Assembly (NCBI RefSeq): GCF_000620645.1 | Contig: NZ_JIAV01000014.1 | Coordinates: 310,001 to 374,000, forward strand | Source of the DNA: Nocardioides sp. URHA0032 | GTDB taxonomy: Bacteria > Actinomycetota > Actinomycetes > Propionibacteriales > Nocardioidaceae | DNA length: 64,000 nucleotides | Reading direction: 5' to 3' | Shown here: piece by piece, positions 43,363-52,530 of the stretch | Position numbering within the stretch: position 1 is the stretch's first letter | How the letters are laid out: each line of letters begins with the position of its first letter | Notes under the pieces: model-generated | What the model was told of the DNA's origin: nothing | The model's database searches: none | The model's input: only the letters and a program-made list of their open reading frames with translations | Translations under genes and position numbers: made by a program

Positions 43363-43796
43363 CCGGCCGCCTGCTCGACCAGCTGCTCGATCCGTCTCGC
43401 CTCGTCGTCGCCGACCCGGAGCAGGGCGTACTCGGTCGACCACATGTTGCCGTCGTCCAGCAGCGCGGGGTCGTTGAAGCCGAGGTTGGAGTACCGGTTG
43501 CCGAACTTCGACGCCGGCTTGAAGAAGCAGACGACCTTGCCGTCGCTGGCCCAGGCGGGCATGCCGTACCAGGTCTTCGGGTCGAGCTGCGGCGCGACCC
43601 GGGTGACGATCGCGTGGATGCGCTCGGCCATCACCCGCTCGTCGTCGGGCATCTCCGCGACCTTGGCCAGCAGCGCCTCGAGGTCGTCGGCCTTCTTGGC
43701 GCCCTTCCTGCCCTCGGCCTTGAGCTCCTCCGCGCGGGCCTTCATGGCGGCCCGCTCGGCCTCGGTGAATCCGGTGTTCTTCGTCGTCGTGGTCAT
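43359..43796 (-). CDS. DUF1801-like protein
   Basis: A 145-residue protein with a Lys/Glu-rich N-terminal helix and a C-terminal YdhG/DUF1801-like fold: KTWYGMPAWASDGKVVCFFKPASKF near 85-108. TAGCGT lies 7 nt before ATG 43796, a leaderless arrangement. Some relatives are named iron chaperones on thin evidence. It is divergent from nothing and sits in front of the TetR gene on the same strand, downstream of it. Confidence 0.8.
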   Translation of the reverse strand: MTTTTKNTGFTEAERAAMKARAEELKAEGRKGAKKADDLEALLAKVAEMPDDERVMAERIHAIVTRVAPQLDPKTWYGMPAWASDGKVVCFFKPASKFGNRYSNLGFNDPALLDDGNMWSTEYALLRVGDDEARRIEQLVEQAAG

Positions 43797-43806
43797 GACG
43801 AGAACG

Positions 43807-44412
43807 CTACGGACGGCGTACGCCGGGGTGCTTCTCGATTCCTGACCGATCGCCGACCCGATCGCCGACCCGCTGCCGGATCCCGTCGACGACGATGCCG
43901 AGCCCCGTGGCGAAGTCCGACTCCGGGCGAGGGTCGCCGTCGATCGCGCCAGCGCTGCCGGCCTGGAGGTGGGTCTGCTCGTCACCGACGTGGCCGAAGA
44001 CGTAGTGCAGGAGGGTGCGGGCCGCCGTGCCGGCCAGCGCCCGGTCGAGACCGGCGTCGCGACACGCAGCCACCAGCTCCTCCCCCGGTGCCGTGGCGCC
44101 GAGCCCGAAGGCGTGCACGGTCGCGACGACCTCGGCACCGTCGCGGTAGGCGAGCATTGCCTCGCGCAGCTCCGTGCAGACGACGGTGGCGCGGTCGTCC
44201 CAGGTCTCCGGACGCGGGCCGTGGGGGCCGCGCGCGAGGATCTCGTCGGCCACCGCCGCGAGCAGGGACTGCTTGTTGGCGAAGTGGTGGTACAGCGCGC
44301 TGGGCTGCACGCCGAGCTCCGCACCGAGGCGGCGCATGGTGAGATCCGCGAGCCCATAGGCGTCGAGGACGCCGAGCGCGTGCTCGACGACGTCGGCCCG
44401 GCGGTGGCCCAT
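43807..44412 (-). CDS. TetR-family regulator, BioQ-like
   Basis: A 201-residue repressor: N-terminal helix-turn-helix ([29 protein letters not shown] near 26-53) and C-terminal TetR_C-type domain. The ATG at 44412 has GGGGAG upstream. It is divergent from bioB, and a TGAAC-N3-GTTCA palindrome, the BioQ operator type known from Corynebacterium and Mycobacterium, overlaps the bioB promoter. I infer it represses the biotin operon. The tail has an Arg/Asp-rich extension ([11 protein letters not shown]). Confidence 0.85.
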   Translation of the reverse strand: MGHRRADVVEHALGVLDAYGLADLTMRRLGAELGVQPSALYHHFANKQSLLAAVADEILARGPHGPRPETWDDRATVVCTELREAMLAYRDGAEVVATVHAFGLGATAPGEELVAACRDAGLDRALAGTAARTLLHYVFGHVGDEQTHLQAGSAGAIDGDPRPESDFATGLGIVVDGIRQRVGDRVGDRSGIEKHPGVRRP

Positions 44413-44430
44413 CGCACACTCCCCTTCACG

Positions 44431-44471
44431 TTGACCGCGAATCAGCCGAACCCTAACCTGAACACCGTTCA
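44431..44471 (+). promoter_or_regulatory. bioB promoter with BioQ-type operator
   Basis: TTGACC (44431-44436), 17-bp spacer, TAACCT (44454-44459): a good sigma-70 promoter toward bioB. The perfect 13-bp palindrome TGAACACCGTTCA (44459-44471) overlaps the end of the -10 and the expected start site, an ideal repressor position. Confidence 0.75.
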
Positions 44472-44499
44472 CCTGACCACCGCTCTGCCGGGAGTGCCC

Positions 44500-45567
44500 A
44501 TGACCACGTCGTTCGACCACCTCGCCGCCAGCATCCTCGACGGGAAGCCGGCGACCGAGGACGACGCCCTGGCGGTGCTGCGCGCCCGGGACGACGAGCT
44601 CCTCGACGTGGTGGCGGCGGCCGGGCGCCTGCGCCGCGAGTTCTTCGGCAACACCGTCAAGGTCAACTACCTCGTCAACCTCAAGTCGGGGCTGTGCCCC
44701 GAGAACTGCAACTACTGCTCCCAGGCGCTCGGGTCGACGGCCGACATCCTCAAGTACAAGTGGCTCGACACCGAGCAGGCGCTGGAGCAGGCGTCCGCGG
44801 GCCTGCGTGGCGGCGCCACCCGCGTCTGCATGGTCTCGAGCGGCCGCGGACCCACCAACAAGGACGTCGAGCGCGTCGCCGACATGGTCGGCACCATCAA
44901 GGCGGAGCACCCCGACGTCGAGATCTGCGCGTGCCTCGGCCTGCTCAAGGACGGTCAGGCCGAGCGGCTGCGCGAGGCCGGCGTCGACGCCTACAACCAC
45001 AACATCAACACCGCCGAGTCCCACCACGACACCATCGTGCAGACCCACACGTACGCCGACCGGGTCGACACCGTGGGCAAGGCGAAGACCGCCGGGCTGT
45101 CGGCGTGCAGCGGCCTCATCGCCGGCCTGGGCGAGACCGACGAGCAGCTCGTCGAGGCGCTCTTCGCGCTGCGCGACCTCGGGTCCGACTCGATCCCGGT
45201 CAACTTCCTGATGCCGTTCGACGGCACGCCGTACGAGAACACCTGGGAGCTGTCCCCGACCCGCTGCGTCAAGATCCTGGCGATGGCGCGGTTCGTGTGC
45301 CCCGACCGGGAGATCCGGATCGCCGCCGGGCGGGAGATGCACCTGCGGTCGCTCCAGGCCCTCGCCCTGAACGTCGCCAACTCGATCTTCCTCGGTGACT
45401 ACCTGACCTCCGAGGGGCAGGATGCCGCAGCGGACCTCGAGCTCATCCACGACAACGGCTTCGTGGTGCTCGGCGCCGACGAGGACCCCCGGCCGCTGCA
45501 CACCGGGGGCCACGACCCGGCCAAGCGCCGCCGCGGCGCCGGCACCGCCGTGGCCCCGAACTCCTGA
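44500..45567 (+). CDS. bioB: Biotin synthase
   Basis: Radical-SAM enzyme inserting sulfur into dethiobiotin. In 355 residues: radical-SAM Cys cluster [10 protein letters not shown] near 65-74, [16 protein letters not shown] near 110, [13 protein letters not shown] near 165, and the conserved Arg region [10 protein letters not shown] near 285. GGGAG precedes ATG 44500; a GTG two codons upstream is an alternative. First gene of bioBAFD, under a TetR-type operator. Confidence 0.97.
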   Translation: MTTSFDHLAASILDGKPATEDDALAVLRARDDELLDVVAAAGRLRREFFGNTVKVNYLVNLKSGLCPENCNYCSQALGSTADILKYKWLDTEQALEQASAGLRGGATRVCMVSSGRGPTNKDVERVADMVGTIKAEHPDVEICACLGLLKDGQAERLREAGVDAYNHNINTAESHHDTIVQTHTYADRVDTVGKAKTAGLSACSGLIAGLGETDEQLVEALFALRDLGSDSIPVNFLMPFDGTPYENTWELSPTRCVKILAMARFVCPDREIRIAAGREMHLRSLQALALNVANSIFLGDYLTSEGQDAAADLELIHDNGFVVLGADEDPRPLHTGGHDPAKRRRGAGTAVAPNS

Positions 45568-45578
45568 CCCGGCTGCGC

Positions 45579-46859
45579 ATGCTCTCCACGCACGACGACC
45601 TCCTCTCCTTCGACCGGGCCCACGTCTGGCACCCGTACACGTCGATGACCGACCCGACGCCGGTGCGCCGGGTGACCGCCGCGTCCGGGACCCGGCTGAC
45701 CCTCGACGACGGCACCGAGCTGGTGGACGGCATGTCCTCGTGGTGGGCCGCGATCCACGGGTACCGGCACCCGCGACTGGACGCGGCACTGCGCGCCCAG
45801 GTCGGCGAGTTCGCGCACGTGATGTTCGGCGGGCTCACCCACGGACCTGCCGTCCGGCTCGCCGAGCGGCTCGTCGAGCTCGCCCCCGACGGGCTCGAGC
45901 ACGTGTTCCTCGCGGACTCGGGATCGGTCAGCGTCGAGGTGGCGCTGAAGATGGTGCTGCAGTACCAGCGGGGCGCCGGGCGGCCCGAGCGCACCCGGAT
46001 GCTGACGGTCCGCGGCGGCTACCACGGCGACACGTTCGGCTGCATGAGCGTGTGCGACCCGGTGGGTGGCATGCACTCGATGTTCGCGGGCGTGCTCCCC
46101 CAGCAGGTGTTCGCGCCACAGCCGCCGGCGGACGAGGCCGGCGTCCCGGCCTGGGCGAGCGCCTTCGAGGCGCTCGCCGGGCAGCACGCCGGTGAGCTCG
46201 CGGGGATCATCGTCGAGCCGCTCCTCCAGGGTGCGGGCGGCATGTGGACCTACCCGGCCGAGTGCCTGCGCGTGATGCGCGCGGTCGCCGACCGGCACGA
46301 CCTGGTGCTCGTGTTCGACGAGATCGCCACCGGCTTCGGCCGCACCGGGACGCTGTTCGCCGCCGACGCGGCCGGCGTCTCCCCCGACGTGATGTGCGTC
46401 GGCAAGGCGCTGACCGGCGGCTACCTGACCCTCGCCGCGGCGTTGTGCACGAGGCGGGTGGCCGAGGGGCTCTCGCGGTCCGAGAGCGGTGTCCTCATGC
46501 ACGGGCCGACGTACATGGGCAATCCCCTCGCCTGCGCCGTCGCCCTCGCCTCGCTCGACCTCTTGGTCGAGAACGACTGGCGGTCCCAGGTCGCCCGGGT
46601 CGGCGCGGGGCTCGCGGCCGGCCTGGAGCCGGTCGGGCGACAGGCCGGTGTCGCCGACGTCCGCACCATCGGCGCCGTCGGCGTCGTGCAGCTCGACCAC
46701 CCCGTCGACGTGGTCAAGGCGACCGGGGCGGCGATCGAGCAGGGCGTCTGGCTGCGGCCGTTCCGCGACCTCGTCTACACGATGCCGCCGTACGTCTCGA
46801 CCGACGACGACGTGGCGCGCATCTGTGCCGCCGTCGAGGCAGCGGCGGTGGTCGCGTGA
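45579..46859 (+). CDS. bioA: Adenosylmethionine--8-amino-7-oxononanoate aminotransferase
   Basis: PLP enzyme converting KAPA to DAPA with SAM as amino donor. The 426-residue protein has HVWHPYTSM near 16, [13 protein letters not shown] near 51, the PLP region [13 protein letters not shown] near 147, [11 protein letters not shown] near 248 and GKALTGGYL near 278 with the cofactor Lys. It starts 11 bp after bioB and overlaps bioF by 4 bp. Confidence 0.97.
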   Translation: MLSTHDDLLSFDRAHVWHPYTSMTDPTPVRRVTAASGTRLTLDDGTELVDGMSSWWAAIHGYRHPRLDAALRAQVGEFAHVMFGGLTHGPAVRLAERLVELAPDGLEHVFLADSGSVSVEVALKMVLQYQRGAGRPERTRMLTVRGGYHGDTFGCMSVCDPVGGMHSMFAGVLPQQVFAPQPPADEAGVPAWASAFEALAGQHAGELAGIIVEPLLQGAGGMWTYPAECLRVMRAVADRHDLVLVFDEIATGFGRTGTLFAADAAGVSPDVMCVGKALTGGYLTLAAALCTRRVAEGLSRSESGVLMHGPTYMGNPLACAVALASLDLLVENDWRSQVARVGAGLAAGLEPVGRQAGVADVRTIGAVGVVQLDHPVDVVKATGAAIEQGVWLRPFRDLVYTMPPYVSTDDDVARICAAVEAAAVVA

Positions 46860-47977
46860 GCTGGCACGAGTGGCTCGCGGCCCAGGCGGCCGCCCGCGAG
46901 GAGGCCGGGCTGACCCGGCGGCTCGTCGTACGACCCGCCGACGACCCGGTCCTCGACCTCGCGGGCAACGACTACCTGGGCCTCGCCCGCCACCCCGAGG
47001 TGATCGCCGGGGCCGAGGCCGCCGCGCGCGCGTACGGCGCCGGTGCGGGCGCCTCGCGCCTGGTGAGCGGCACGCTCCAGATCCACGCGACCCTCGAGCG
47101 CGAGCTGGCGGCGTACACCGGACAGCCCGGCGCGCTGGTGCTCTCGACCGGCTACCACGCGAACCTGTCGGTCGTCACCGCGCTCGCCGACCGTTCGGCG
47201 CTGGTCGTCTCCGATGCCCACATCCACGCCTCGCTGGTCGATGCGGCCCGGCTCTCGCGGGCGCGCCTGGTGGTCAACCCGCACAACGACGTCGCCGCCG
47301 TCGAGGCCGCGCTCGCCGCCGCGCCGGGCGAGCGGGTGCTGGTGCTCGCGGAGTCGGTCTACTCGGTGCTCAGCGACGCAGCGCCGCTGGCCGAGCTGGC
47401 CGAGGTGTGCGCGACGTACGGCGCCCTCCTGGTCGTCGACGAGGCGCACGGCCTCGGCGTGCACGGCCCAGGCCTGGTCGCCGCCGCCGGGCTGGCCGGA
47501 GCGCCGCACGTCGTGGTGACCGCGACCCTCTCCAAGTCGCTGGGCAGCCAGGGGGGCGCCGTGCTCGGCCCGCCGGCTCTGCTCGACCACCTGGTCAACC
47601 GGGCCCGCCCGTTCATCTTCGACACCGGGCTGGCGCCGGCCGCGGCCGGCGCCGCGCTCGCCGCGCTGCGGGTCCTGACCGCGACGCCGGAGCTCTCGAC
47701 CCGGGTACGGCACCGGGTCACCGACCTCGCCGCGGCCCTCGGCGTCGAGCCACCGACCGGAGCCGTGCTCTCGGTGCCGATGCCCTCGCCGCGGGGGGCG
47801 CTGGCGGCGCAGGCCGCCGCGCTCGAGCAGGGCGTGCGGGTCGGCTGCTTCCGGCCGCCGTCGGTGCCGGACGGCGTCTCCCGCCTGCGGATCACGGCCT
47901 CGGCCGGGCCGTCGGACGAGCAGTGGGCGCGGGCCACCGAGGTGCTGGTCGCCGTCGTGAAGGAGTTCCGCGCGTGA
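46856..47977 (+). CDS. bioF: 8-amino-7-oxononanoate synthase
   Basis: PLP-dependent condensation of pimeloyl donor with alanine. In 373 residues: [14 protein letters not shown] near 37, [11 protein letters not shown] near 63, [11 protein letters not shown] near 200, and the cofactor Lys in [13 protein letters not shown] near 227. The GTG start overlaps the bioA stop (GTGA), and its end overlaps bioD in the same way, so three biotin genes are translationally chained. Confidence 0.97.
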   Translation: MSWHEWLAAQAAAREEAGLTRRLVVRPADDPVLDLAGNDYLGLARHPEVIAGAEAAARAYGAGAGASRLVSGTLQIHATLERELAAYTGQPGALVLSTGYHANLSVVTALADRSALVVSDAHIHASLVDAARLSRARLVVNPHNDVAAVEAALAAAPGERVLVLAESVYSVLSDAAPLAELAEVCATYGALLVVDEAHGLGVHGPGLVAAAGLAGAPHVVVTATLSKSLGSQGGAVLGPPALLDHLVNRARPFIFDTGLAPAAAGAALAALRVLTATPELSTRVRHRVTDLAAALGVEPPTGAVLSVPMPSPRGALAAQAAALEQGVRVGCFRPPSVPDGVSRLRITASAGPSDEQWARATEVLVAVVKEFRA

Positions 47978-48645
47978 CCGGACGCGTCGTGGTCGTCACC
48001 GGTACGTCCACCGGCGTCGGCAAGACGGTCGCCACCGCGGCCCTCGCCCAGCGGTCTGCCGACCGCGGCTCGGTCGTGGTCGTGAAGCCCGTGCAGACCG
48101 GCGTCGTCGACGGCGACTCGGACGCCGAGGAGGTGCACCGGCTGACCGGGTGCGCCGTGCAGGAGTACACGACGCTGGACGACCCGCTCGCCCCGGACAC
48201 CGCTGCCCGCCGGCAGGGCGTCGCGATCCCACCGGTCGCGGAGTACGCCGACCGGATCCGGGCGCTCGCCGAGCTCCATGACACCGTCGTCGTCGAGGGC
48301 GCGGGCGGCCTGCTGGTCCGCCTCGACGCCGACGGCGGGACGCTGCTCGACCTCGCGGCCGAGCTCGCGAAGTCCGTCCCGCTCGACCTGGTGGTCGTCG
48401 TGGGCCCGCAGCTCGGCACCCTCAACCACGCCGAGCTGACCGTCGCCGCCGTACGCGCCCGGGGCCTGGAGCCGGCCGGCCTCGTCATCGGTGCGTGGCC
48501 GGCCGAGCCCGGGCTGGCGGAGCGGTGCAACGCCGAGGACCTCCCCCACCACACGGGTCTGCCCGTGCTCGCGACGATCCCGGTCGGCGTCGGCGCGCTC
48601 GACCGCGACCAGTTCCTGGCTCAGGCGCCGGCCTGGTTCTCCTGA
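47974..48645 (+). CDS. bioD: Dethiobiotin synthetase
   Basis: ATP-dependent carboxylation and ring closure of DAPA. The 223-residue protein has the P-loop GTSTGVGKTVATAAL near 10, VKPVQTG near 37 and EGAGGLLVRL near 108. The GTG start overlaps bioF by 4 bp. Its 3' end overlaps the convergent YjbR gene by 25 bp. Confidence 0.96.
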   Translation: MTGRVVVVTGTSTGVGKTVATAALAQRSADRGSVVVVKPVQTGVVDGDSDAEEVHRLTGCAVQEYTTLDDPLAPDTAARRQGVAIPPVAEYADRIRALAELHDTVVVEGAGGLLVRLDADGGTLLDLAAELAKSVPLDLVVVVGPQLGTLNHAELTVAAVRARGLEPAGLVIGAWPAEPGLAERCNAEDLPHHTGLPVLATIPVGVGALDRDQFLAQAPAWFS

Positions 48646-49028
48646 AGCCAGAGCCGGCCACGCGTCTTCGAGGCTCGTGACAGCCAGGCGTCCTGGATGA
48701 TCTCGGCGAGCTCCTCGCGGCTGATCTCGTCGAGCCGGCTCGCGCGGACGAGCACCGACGGGTGGCCGTCGAAGTGCGGCGTGGTGAAGAACGGGCTCGA
48801 CTCGTCCTGGAGCAGCGCCTCCTTCTCCTCCGGCGGGCACCAGAGCACGATCACGTCGTCGTACCGCTCCCCGGTCTCGGGATCGAACGCGTCCGGACGG
48901 GGCGTCCGGAAGAACACGAACGACTTCCCGCCGACCTGGTAGACGGGATTCTGTGCCCGCTCGCCGCGGACGACGGTGACGTGGGGCATCGCCAGCGCGA
49001 GCGCGTGCACGTCCTCGACCGTGGCCAC
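48621..49028 (-). CDS. MmcQ/YjbR family protein
   Basis: A 135-residue protein of the MmcQ/YjbR fold (DNA-binding-like alpha/beta). Visible family features: ALAMPHVTVV near 10, KSFVFFRTPR near 35, and a C-terminal AEIIQDAWLSRASKTR helix. Function not established. The GTG start lies 6 nt after TACGGT with no RBS: leaderless-type. It shares a 17-bp intergenic gap with the divergent hydrolase. Confidence 0.85.
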   Translation of the reverse strand: MATVEDVHALALAMPHVTVVRGERAQNPVYQVGGKSFVFFRTPRPDAFDPETGERYDDVIVLWCPPEEKEALLQDESSPFFTTPHFDGHPSVLVRASRLDEISREELAEIIQDAWLSRASKTRGRLWLQENQAGA

Positions 49029-49045
49029 CCGGCTACCGTAGCCGC
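49029..49045. promoter_or_regulatory. 17-bp bidirectional leaderless promoter core
   Basis: Only 17 bp separate two divergent GTG starts. TACCGT on plus (49034-49039) and TACGGT on minus (49040-49035) share five bases of TACCGTA, and each is exactly 6 nt from its start codon. Any -35 for one gene must lie within the coding sequence of the other. Confidence 0.65.
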
Positions 49046-49714
49046 GTGCGAGTCGCCGCGAACGGGATCGAGCTGGACGTCCGCGTCTCCGGCTCCGGAC
49101 CGCCGCTCGTCCTCCTGCACGCACTCGGCGAGACGTCAGCGGACTGGGACGTGGTGCTGCCTGCGTTCGAGGAGCGCTTCACCGTGCACGCCGTCGACCT
49201 GCGCGGCCACGGCGGGTCCGACTGGCCGGGTGCGTACTCACTGGAGCTGATGCGCGACGACGTGCTCGCGCTGCTCGACGCGCTGGACCTGCCGGCCGTC
49301 GACCTGGTCGGGCACTCGCTCGGCGGGTTCGTCGCACACCTCGTGGCCCAGCAGGCGCCGTCGCGGGTTCGCCGGCTGGTGCTCGAGGACGTCCCGGCCC
49401 CGCTACCCCGGGAGGTGGCACCCCCGGTGCGGCCGGACGGCGCGCTGGCGTTCGACTGGGACGTAGTGGTCGGCGTACGTCCCGAGCTCGACGACCCCGA
49501 CCCGGCCTGGCTCGACGGGCTCGCCCGGATCACCGCCGACACGCTGGTCGTGTGGGGCGGGACCGCGAGTCCGGTGCCGCCGGAGCGGGTCGAGGAGCTG
49601 GTACGCCGCGTCCCGTCGGCGTCGATGACGACGATCGAGGCCGGTCACCTGGTGCACGCGAAGGAACCCGCCGCGTTCACCGAGGTCGTGCTCGGCTTCC
49701 TTCAGCCCGAGTAG
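49046..49714 (+). CDS. Alpha/beta hydrolase
   Basis: A 222-residue single-domain hydrolase. Oxyanion-hole region LLHALGETSADW near 24, DLRGHGGSDWPG near 51, nucleophile elbow GHSLGGF near 88, a late Asp in VVWGG context near 169 and the catalytic His in IEAGHLVH near 198. Cap domain is short. Substrate unknown. It tail-overlaps the SDR gene by 13 bp. Confidence 0.9.
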   Translation: MRVAANGIELDVRVSGSGPPLVLLHALGETSADWDVVLPAFEERFTVHAVDLRGHGGSDWPGAYSLELMRDDVLALLDALDLPAVDLVGHSLGGFVAHLVAQQAPSRVRRLVLEDVPAPLPREVAPPVRPDGALAFDWDVVVGVRPELDDPDPAWLDGLARITADTLVVWGGTASPVPPERVEELVRRVPSASMTTIEAGHLVHAKEPAAFTEVVLGFLQPE

Positions 49715-50358
49715 GGCACCTCGGTCCGCCAGCCGTCCTCGTCCTGACGGGCCGCGTCCCAGATCGCGTCGGCGACCAGGTCGGGTGTGAAGCGGTCGTC
49801 CTGGCCGAGCGTGCCGCGCACCGTCACGGAGACCGCACGGATCCCGTCGTCCACGAGCGTCGCGTCCAGGCTCCGGACGAGGTTGCGGAGGCCGGCCTTC
49901 TGCACGCCGAGGGACGCGGCCCGGTGCCACGGCTTGTCGGCCGCCATGCTCCCGGTCGCGGTGACCCGGCCGCCGGCCGACATGAACGGGCGGGCGGCCT
50001 GCACCGACGTGAGCAGCGCGCCGACGCCGAGCGTCACGTCCTCGAGCAGCTCGGGCACGGTGAGCTCGAGCGGGTCCTTCTCGCGGAACGCGCTCGGGTT
50101 GAAGTGCAGCACGTCGATCCGACCCGTGTGCTCCCCCATCCGCCGGATCGCCGCGGTCGTCGCATCGGCGTCGGTGATGTCGACGACGGCGTGGCCGACC
50201 TCGGCGCCGAGCTCCTCGAGCTCCGCCGCCAGCGCCCGGAGCGGCTCCTCCTCCCGACCCAGCAGGCCCACGTCGTACCCCTCGCGCGCGAAGCGTCGAG
50301 CCACCGACCCGCTCACGCCGGGACCCGCGGCGACGACCACCAGCACCGGCCTGCTCAT
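49702..50358 (-). CDS. SDR-family protein lacking the catalytic Tyr
   Basis: A 218-residue Rossmann protein of the short-chain dehydrogenase/reductase superfamily. The N-terminal nucleotide loop is AAGPGVSGSVARRF near 10, with an NxxA-like HFNPSAF near 87. At the active site Ser is followed by 12 residues, then Leu where Tyr belongs, three residues and Lys (S-X12-L-X3-K). The standard proton donor is thus absent. TAGGGT lies 6 nt before the ATG. Confidence 0.85.
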   Translation of the reverse strand: MSRPVLVVVAAGPGVSGSVARRFAREGYDVGLLGREEEPLRALAAELEELGAEVGHAVVDITDADATTAAIRRMGEHTGRIDVLHFNPSAFREKDPLELTVPELLEDVTLGVGALLTSVQAARPFMSAGGRVTATGSMAADKPWHRAASLGVQKAGLRNLVRSLDATLVDDGIRAVSVTVRGTLGQDDRFTPDLVADAIWDAARQDEDGWRTEVPYSG

Positions 50359-50396
50359 GACGCCACCCTAGGCCGCCGCTCGCGTAGGTTGGCGCG
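50359..50396. promoter_or_regulatory. 38-bp divergent leaderless-type promoter
   Basis: Toward the SDR: TAGGGT-GGCGTC-ATG. Toward the methyltransferase: TAGGTT-GGCGCG-GTG. Both hexamers are 6 nt from the start codon; there are no ribosome sites. Confidence 0.55.
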
Positions 50397-51107
50397 GTGC
50401 CCTTCTTCGACTTCCTGCGCGACACCGAGCGCTACGCCTCCACCCCCGGCAGCGTCAAGCGGCTCAACACCCGCCACCGCTACCTGGTCAAGCCGTACGC
50501 CGCCGAGCTGGAGGGCAGCTCGGTCCTCGACCTGGCCTCGCACGACGGCCGCTGGTCGTACGCGCTGAGCGCGGCCGGCGCCCGGGAGGTCGTCGGGATC
50601 GAGGCGCGCGCCGAGTCCATCGCCGGGTTCGCGGCCTACCCGGACGGCCCGGTCAAGGACCGGATCGGCTTCATCCAGGGCGACGTGTACGAGGAGCTGC
50701 CACGGCTGGTCGCGGAGGGACGCCGCTTCGACGTGGTGGCGCTGCTCGGGCTCTTCTACCACGTGATGGACCACTACGGCCTGCTCAAGCTGATCGCCCG
50801 GCTCGAGCCCCGGCTGGTCATCGTCGACAGCGAGTTCGCCCTCAGCCCGGACCCGATCGTCCGGCTGATCCGGGAGAAGACCGACAACCGGCTCAACTCC
50901 ATCGCCCACGTCCCCGACCAGGTGCGGGCACCGGCCGGCATCCCGAGCCGGTCGGCCATGGAGCTGATGGCCGCCACGCTCGGGTACGCCGTGGAGTGGG
51001 CCGACTGGGAGACGCTCCCGGAGGGCCGGCGGGCCGGGCTGCGGTCCTACTTCCGGGAGCCGCCGGAGATCAAGCGACGCAACACCTGCGCGCTGCGACC
51101 GCTCTGA
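50397..51107 (+). CDS. Class I SAM-dependent methyltransferase
   Basis: A 236-residue protein. VLDLASHDGRWSYALSAAGA near 43-62 is the SAM-binding loop and GIEARAES near 67 the acidic second strand; ALLGLFYHVMDHYGLLK near 120 is a post-II motif. The C-terminus is basic (EIKRRNTCALRPL). Substrate unknown. The GTG start is leaderless-like. Confidence 0.85.
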   Translation: MPFFDFLRDTERYASTPGSVKRLNTRHRYLVKPYAAELEGSSVLDLASHDGRWSYALSAAGAREVVGIEARAESIAGFAAYPDGPVKDRIGFIQGDVYEELPRLVAEGRRFDVVALLGLFYHVMDHYGLLKLIARLEPRLVIVDSEFALSPDPIVRLIREKTDNRLNSIAHVPDQVRAPAGIPSRSAMELMAATLGYAVEWADWETLPEGRRAGLRSYFREPPEIKRRNTCALRPL

Positions 51108-51110
51108 CCG

Positions 51111-52505
51111 TCACCAGCCGGGCGGCCTGCGGTCCGCCCACGGCGCGGCGGCTTCGACCTGGGCCGAGAGCGAGAGCAGCAGCTCCTCCTCGGCCGGCCG
51201 GGCCGCGAGCATCACGCCGACCGGCAGGCCGTCGCCGGTCCAGTGCAGCGGCAGCGAGACCGCCGGCATGCCGGTGACGTTCCACGCCGACGTCCACGGG
51301 GTGAACGCCTTCTGCGCCTCGAAGTCCGCCTCCGGATCATCGTCGTCGCGCATCGCACCCACCGGCAGCGGCGGGCTCGCGAGCGTCGGGGTGAGGACGG
51401 CGTCGTACGGCGCGAGCGCCTCGAGCGCGCCCGCGGCGTACCGTCGCAGCGCGCCGATGGCGAGCCCGAAGTCCGGGCCGCTCACCGCGCGGCCGCGCGC
51501 GGACAGCCACCGGGTCAGCGGCCGCAGCAGGTGCTCCCGCTCGGGCGGTACGACGGCCAGCGCGGTCAGCACCGCCCAGCAGGTCTCGAAGGTGGCGACC
51601 GCCTCCCGCGGCAGCGGCACCTCGACGTCGACCACCTCGTGGCCGAGCGACTCCAGCAGCCGGGACGCGTCCTCCCAGGCCCGCACGCACGCGGGGTCGA
51701 CCGTCGTGTCGGTGATGACGGGGGTGCCGAAGCGCGCCACCCGGAGCCGGCCCGGCTCCCGGTCGCAGGCCGCCAGGAAGCTCTCGGAGGGAGGCGGCGC
51801 CCAGGCTGGGTCCCCCACCCCGCGACCGGCGAGTGCGTCGAGCATCGCCGCCGCGTCGCGCACGCTCCGGGCGATCGTCCCGGCGGTCGCCAGGCCCACG
51901 GGGTCGCCGTACGTCGGGCGACCGCTGATCCGCCCGCGCGTGGGCTTGAGGCCGACGAGTCCGCAGCAGGAGGCCGGGATCCGGATGGAGCCGCCGCCGT
52001 CGGAGCCCTGGGCGAGCGGCACCAGCCCCGCCGCGACGGCCGCGGCGGCCCCGCCGGAGGAGCCGCCGGCCGTGCGCGTCCGGTCCCACGGCGTGACGGC
52101 CGGCGGCGCGACGTCCGGCTCGGTGTAGCAGGGCGAGCCGAACTCCGGGGTGTTGGTCTTGCCGAGGCTGACCGTCCCGGCCGCCTCGAGCGCCAGCGTG
52201 ACGCCGTCCGACACGTCGGGCACGAAGTCGGCGAACGCCGCCGACCCGAAGGTCGTGCGCACGCCGGCGGTGAGGTTGAGGTCCTTGATCGCGGTCGGCA
52301 CGCCGAACAGCGGTGACCCGTCGGGCGCGCCGAGTGCGTCCGCCCGCGCACGGGCCAGGTCGGGCGTGAGCGTGACGAACGCGCCGACCGAGTCGAGCCG
52401 GTCGGCGCGTTCGAGGTAGTGGTCGACGAGCTCGCGCGGCGACACCTCGCCGCGGCGCACGAGCGCGCCCTGCTCCAGCGCGGTCAGGTCATGGAGTTCG
52501 GCCAC
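51111..52505 (-). CDS. Amidase (amidase-signature family)
   Basis: A 464-residue amidase-signature enzyme with the Ser-cisSer-Lys triad: Lys in FGVPTAIKDLNL near 77, the Gly/Ser-rich TAGGSSGGAAAAVAAG near 147, and nucleophile Ser in GSDGGGSIRIPA near 172. It could be a general amidase or a 6-aminohexanoate-cyclic-dimer-hydrolase-like enzyme. TACGGT lies 6 nt before the GTG start. It is not linked to gatB or gatC here, arguing against a GatA role. Confidence 0.9.
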   Translation of the reverse strand: MAELHDLTALEQGALVRRGEVSPRELVDHYLERADRLDSVGAFVTLTPDLARARADALGAPDGSPLFGVPTAIKDLNLTAGVRTTFGSAAFADFVPDVSDGVTLALEAAGTVSLGKTNTPEFGSPCYTEPDVAPPAVTPWDRTRTAGGSSGGAAAAVAAGLVPLAQGSDGGGSIRIPASCCGLVGLKPTRGRISGRPTYGDPVGLATAGTIARSVRDAAAMLDALAGRGVGDPAWAPPPSESFLAACDREPGRLRVARFGTPVITDTTVDPACVRAWEDASRLLESLGHEVVDVEVPLPREAVATFETCWAVLTALAVVPPEREHLLRPLTRWLSARGRAVSGPDFGLAIGALRRYAAGALEALAPYDAVLTPTLASPPLPVGAMRDDDDPEADFEAQKAFTPWTSAWNVTGMPAVSLPLHWTGDGLPVGVMLAARPAEEELLLSLSAQVEAAAPWADRRPPGW

Positions 52506-52530
52506 GACCCGACCGTAGCCGGACCCGGGG

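Noticed and set aside
51111..52505. GatA subunit of the amidotransferase
   Set aside because: Amidase-signature motifs are present, but no gatB/gatC neighbours and divergent flanks; general amidase is safer.
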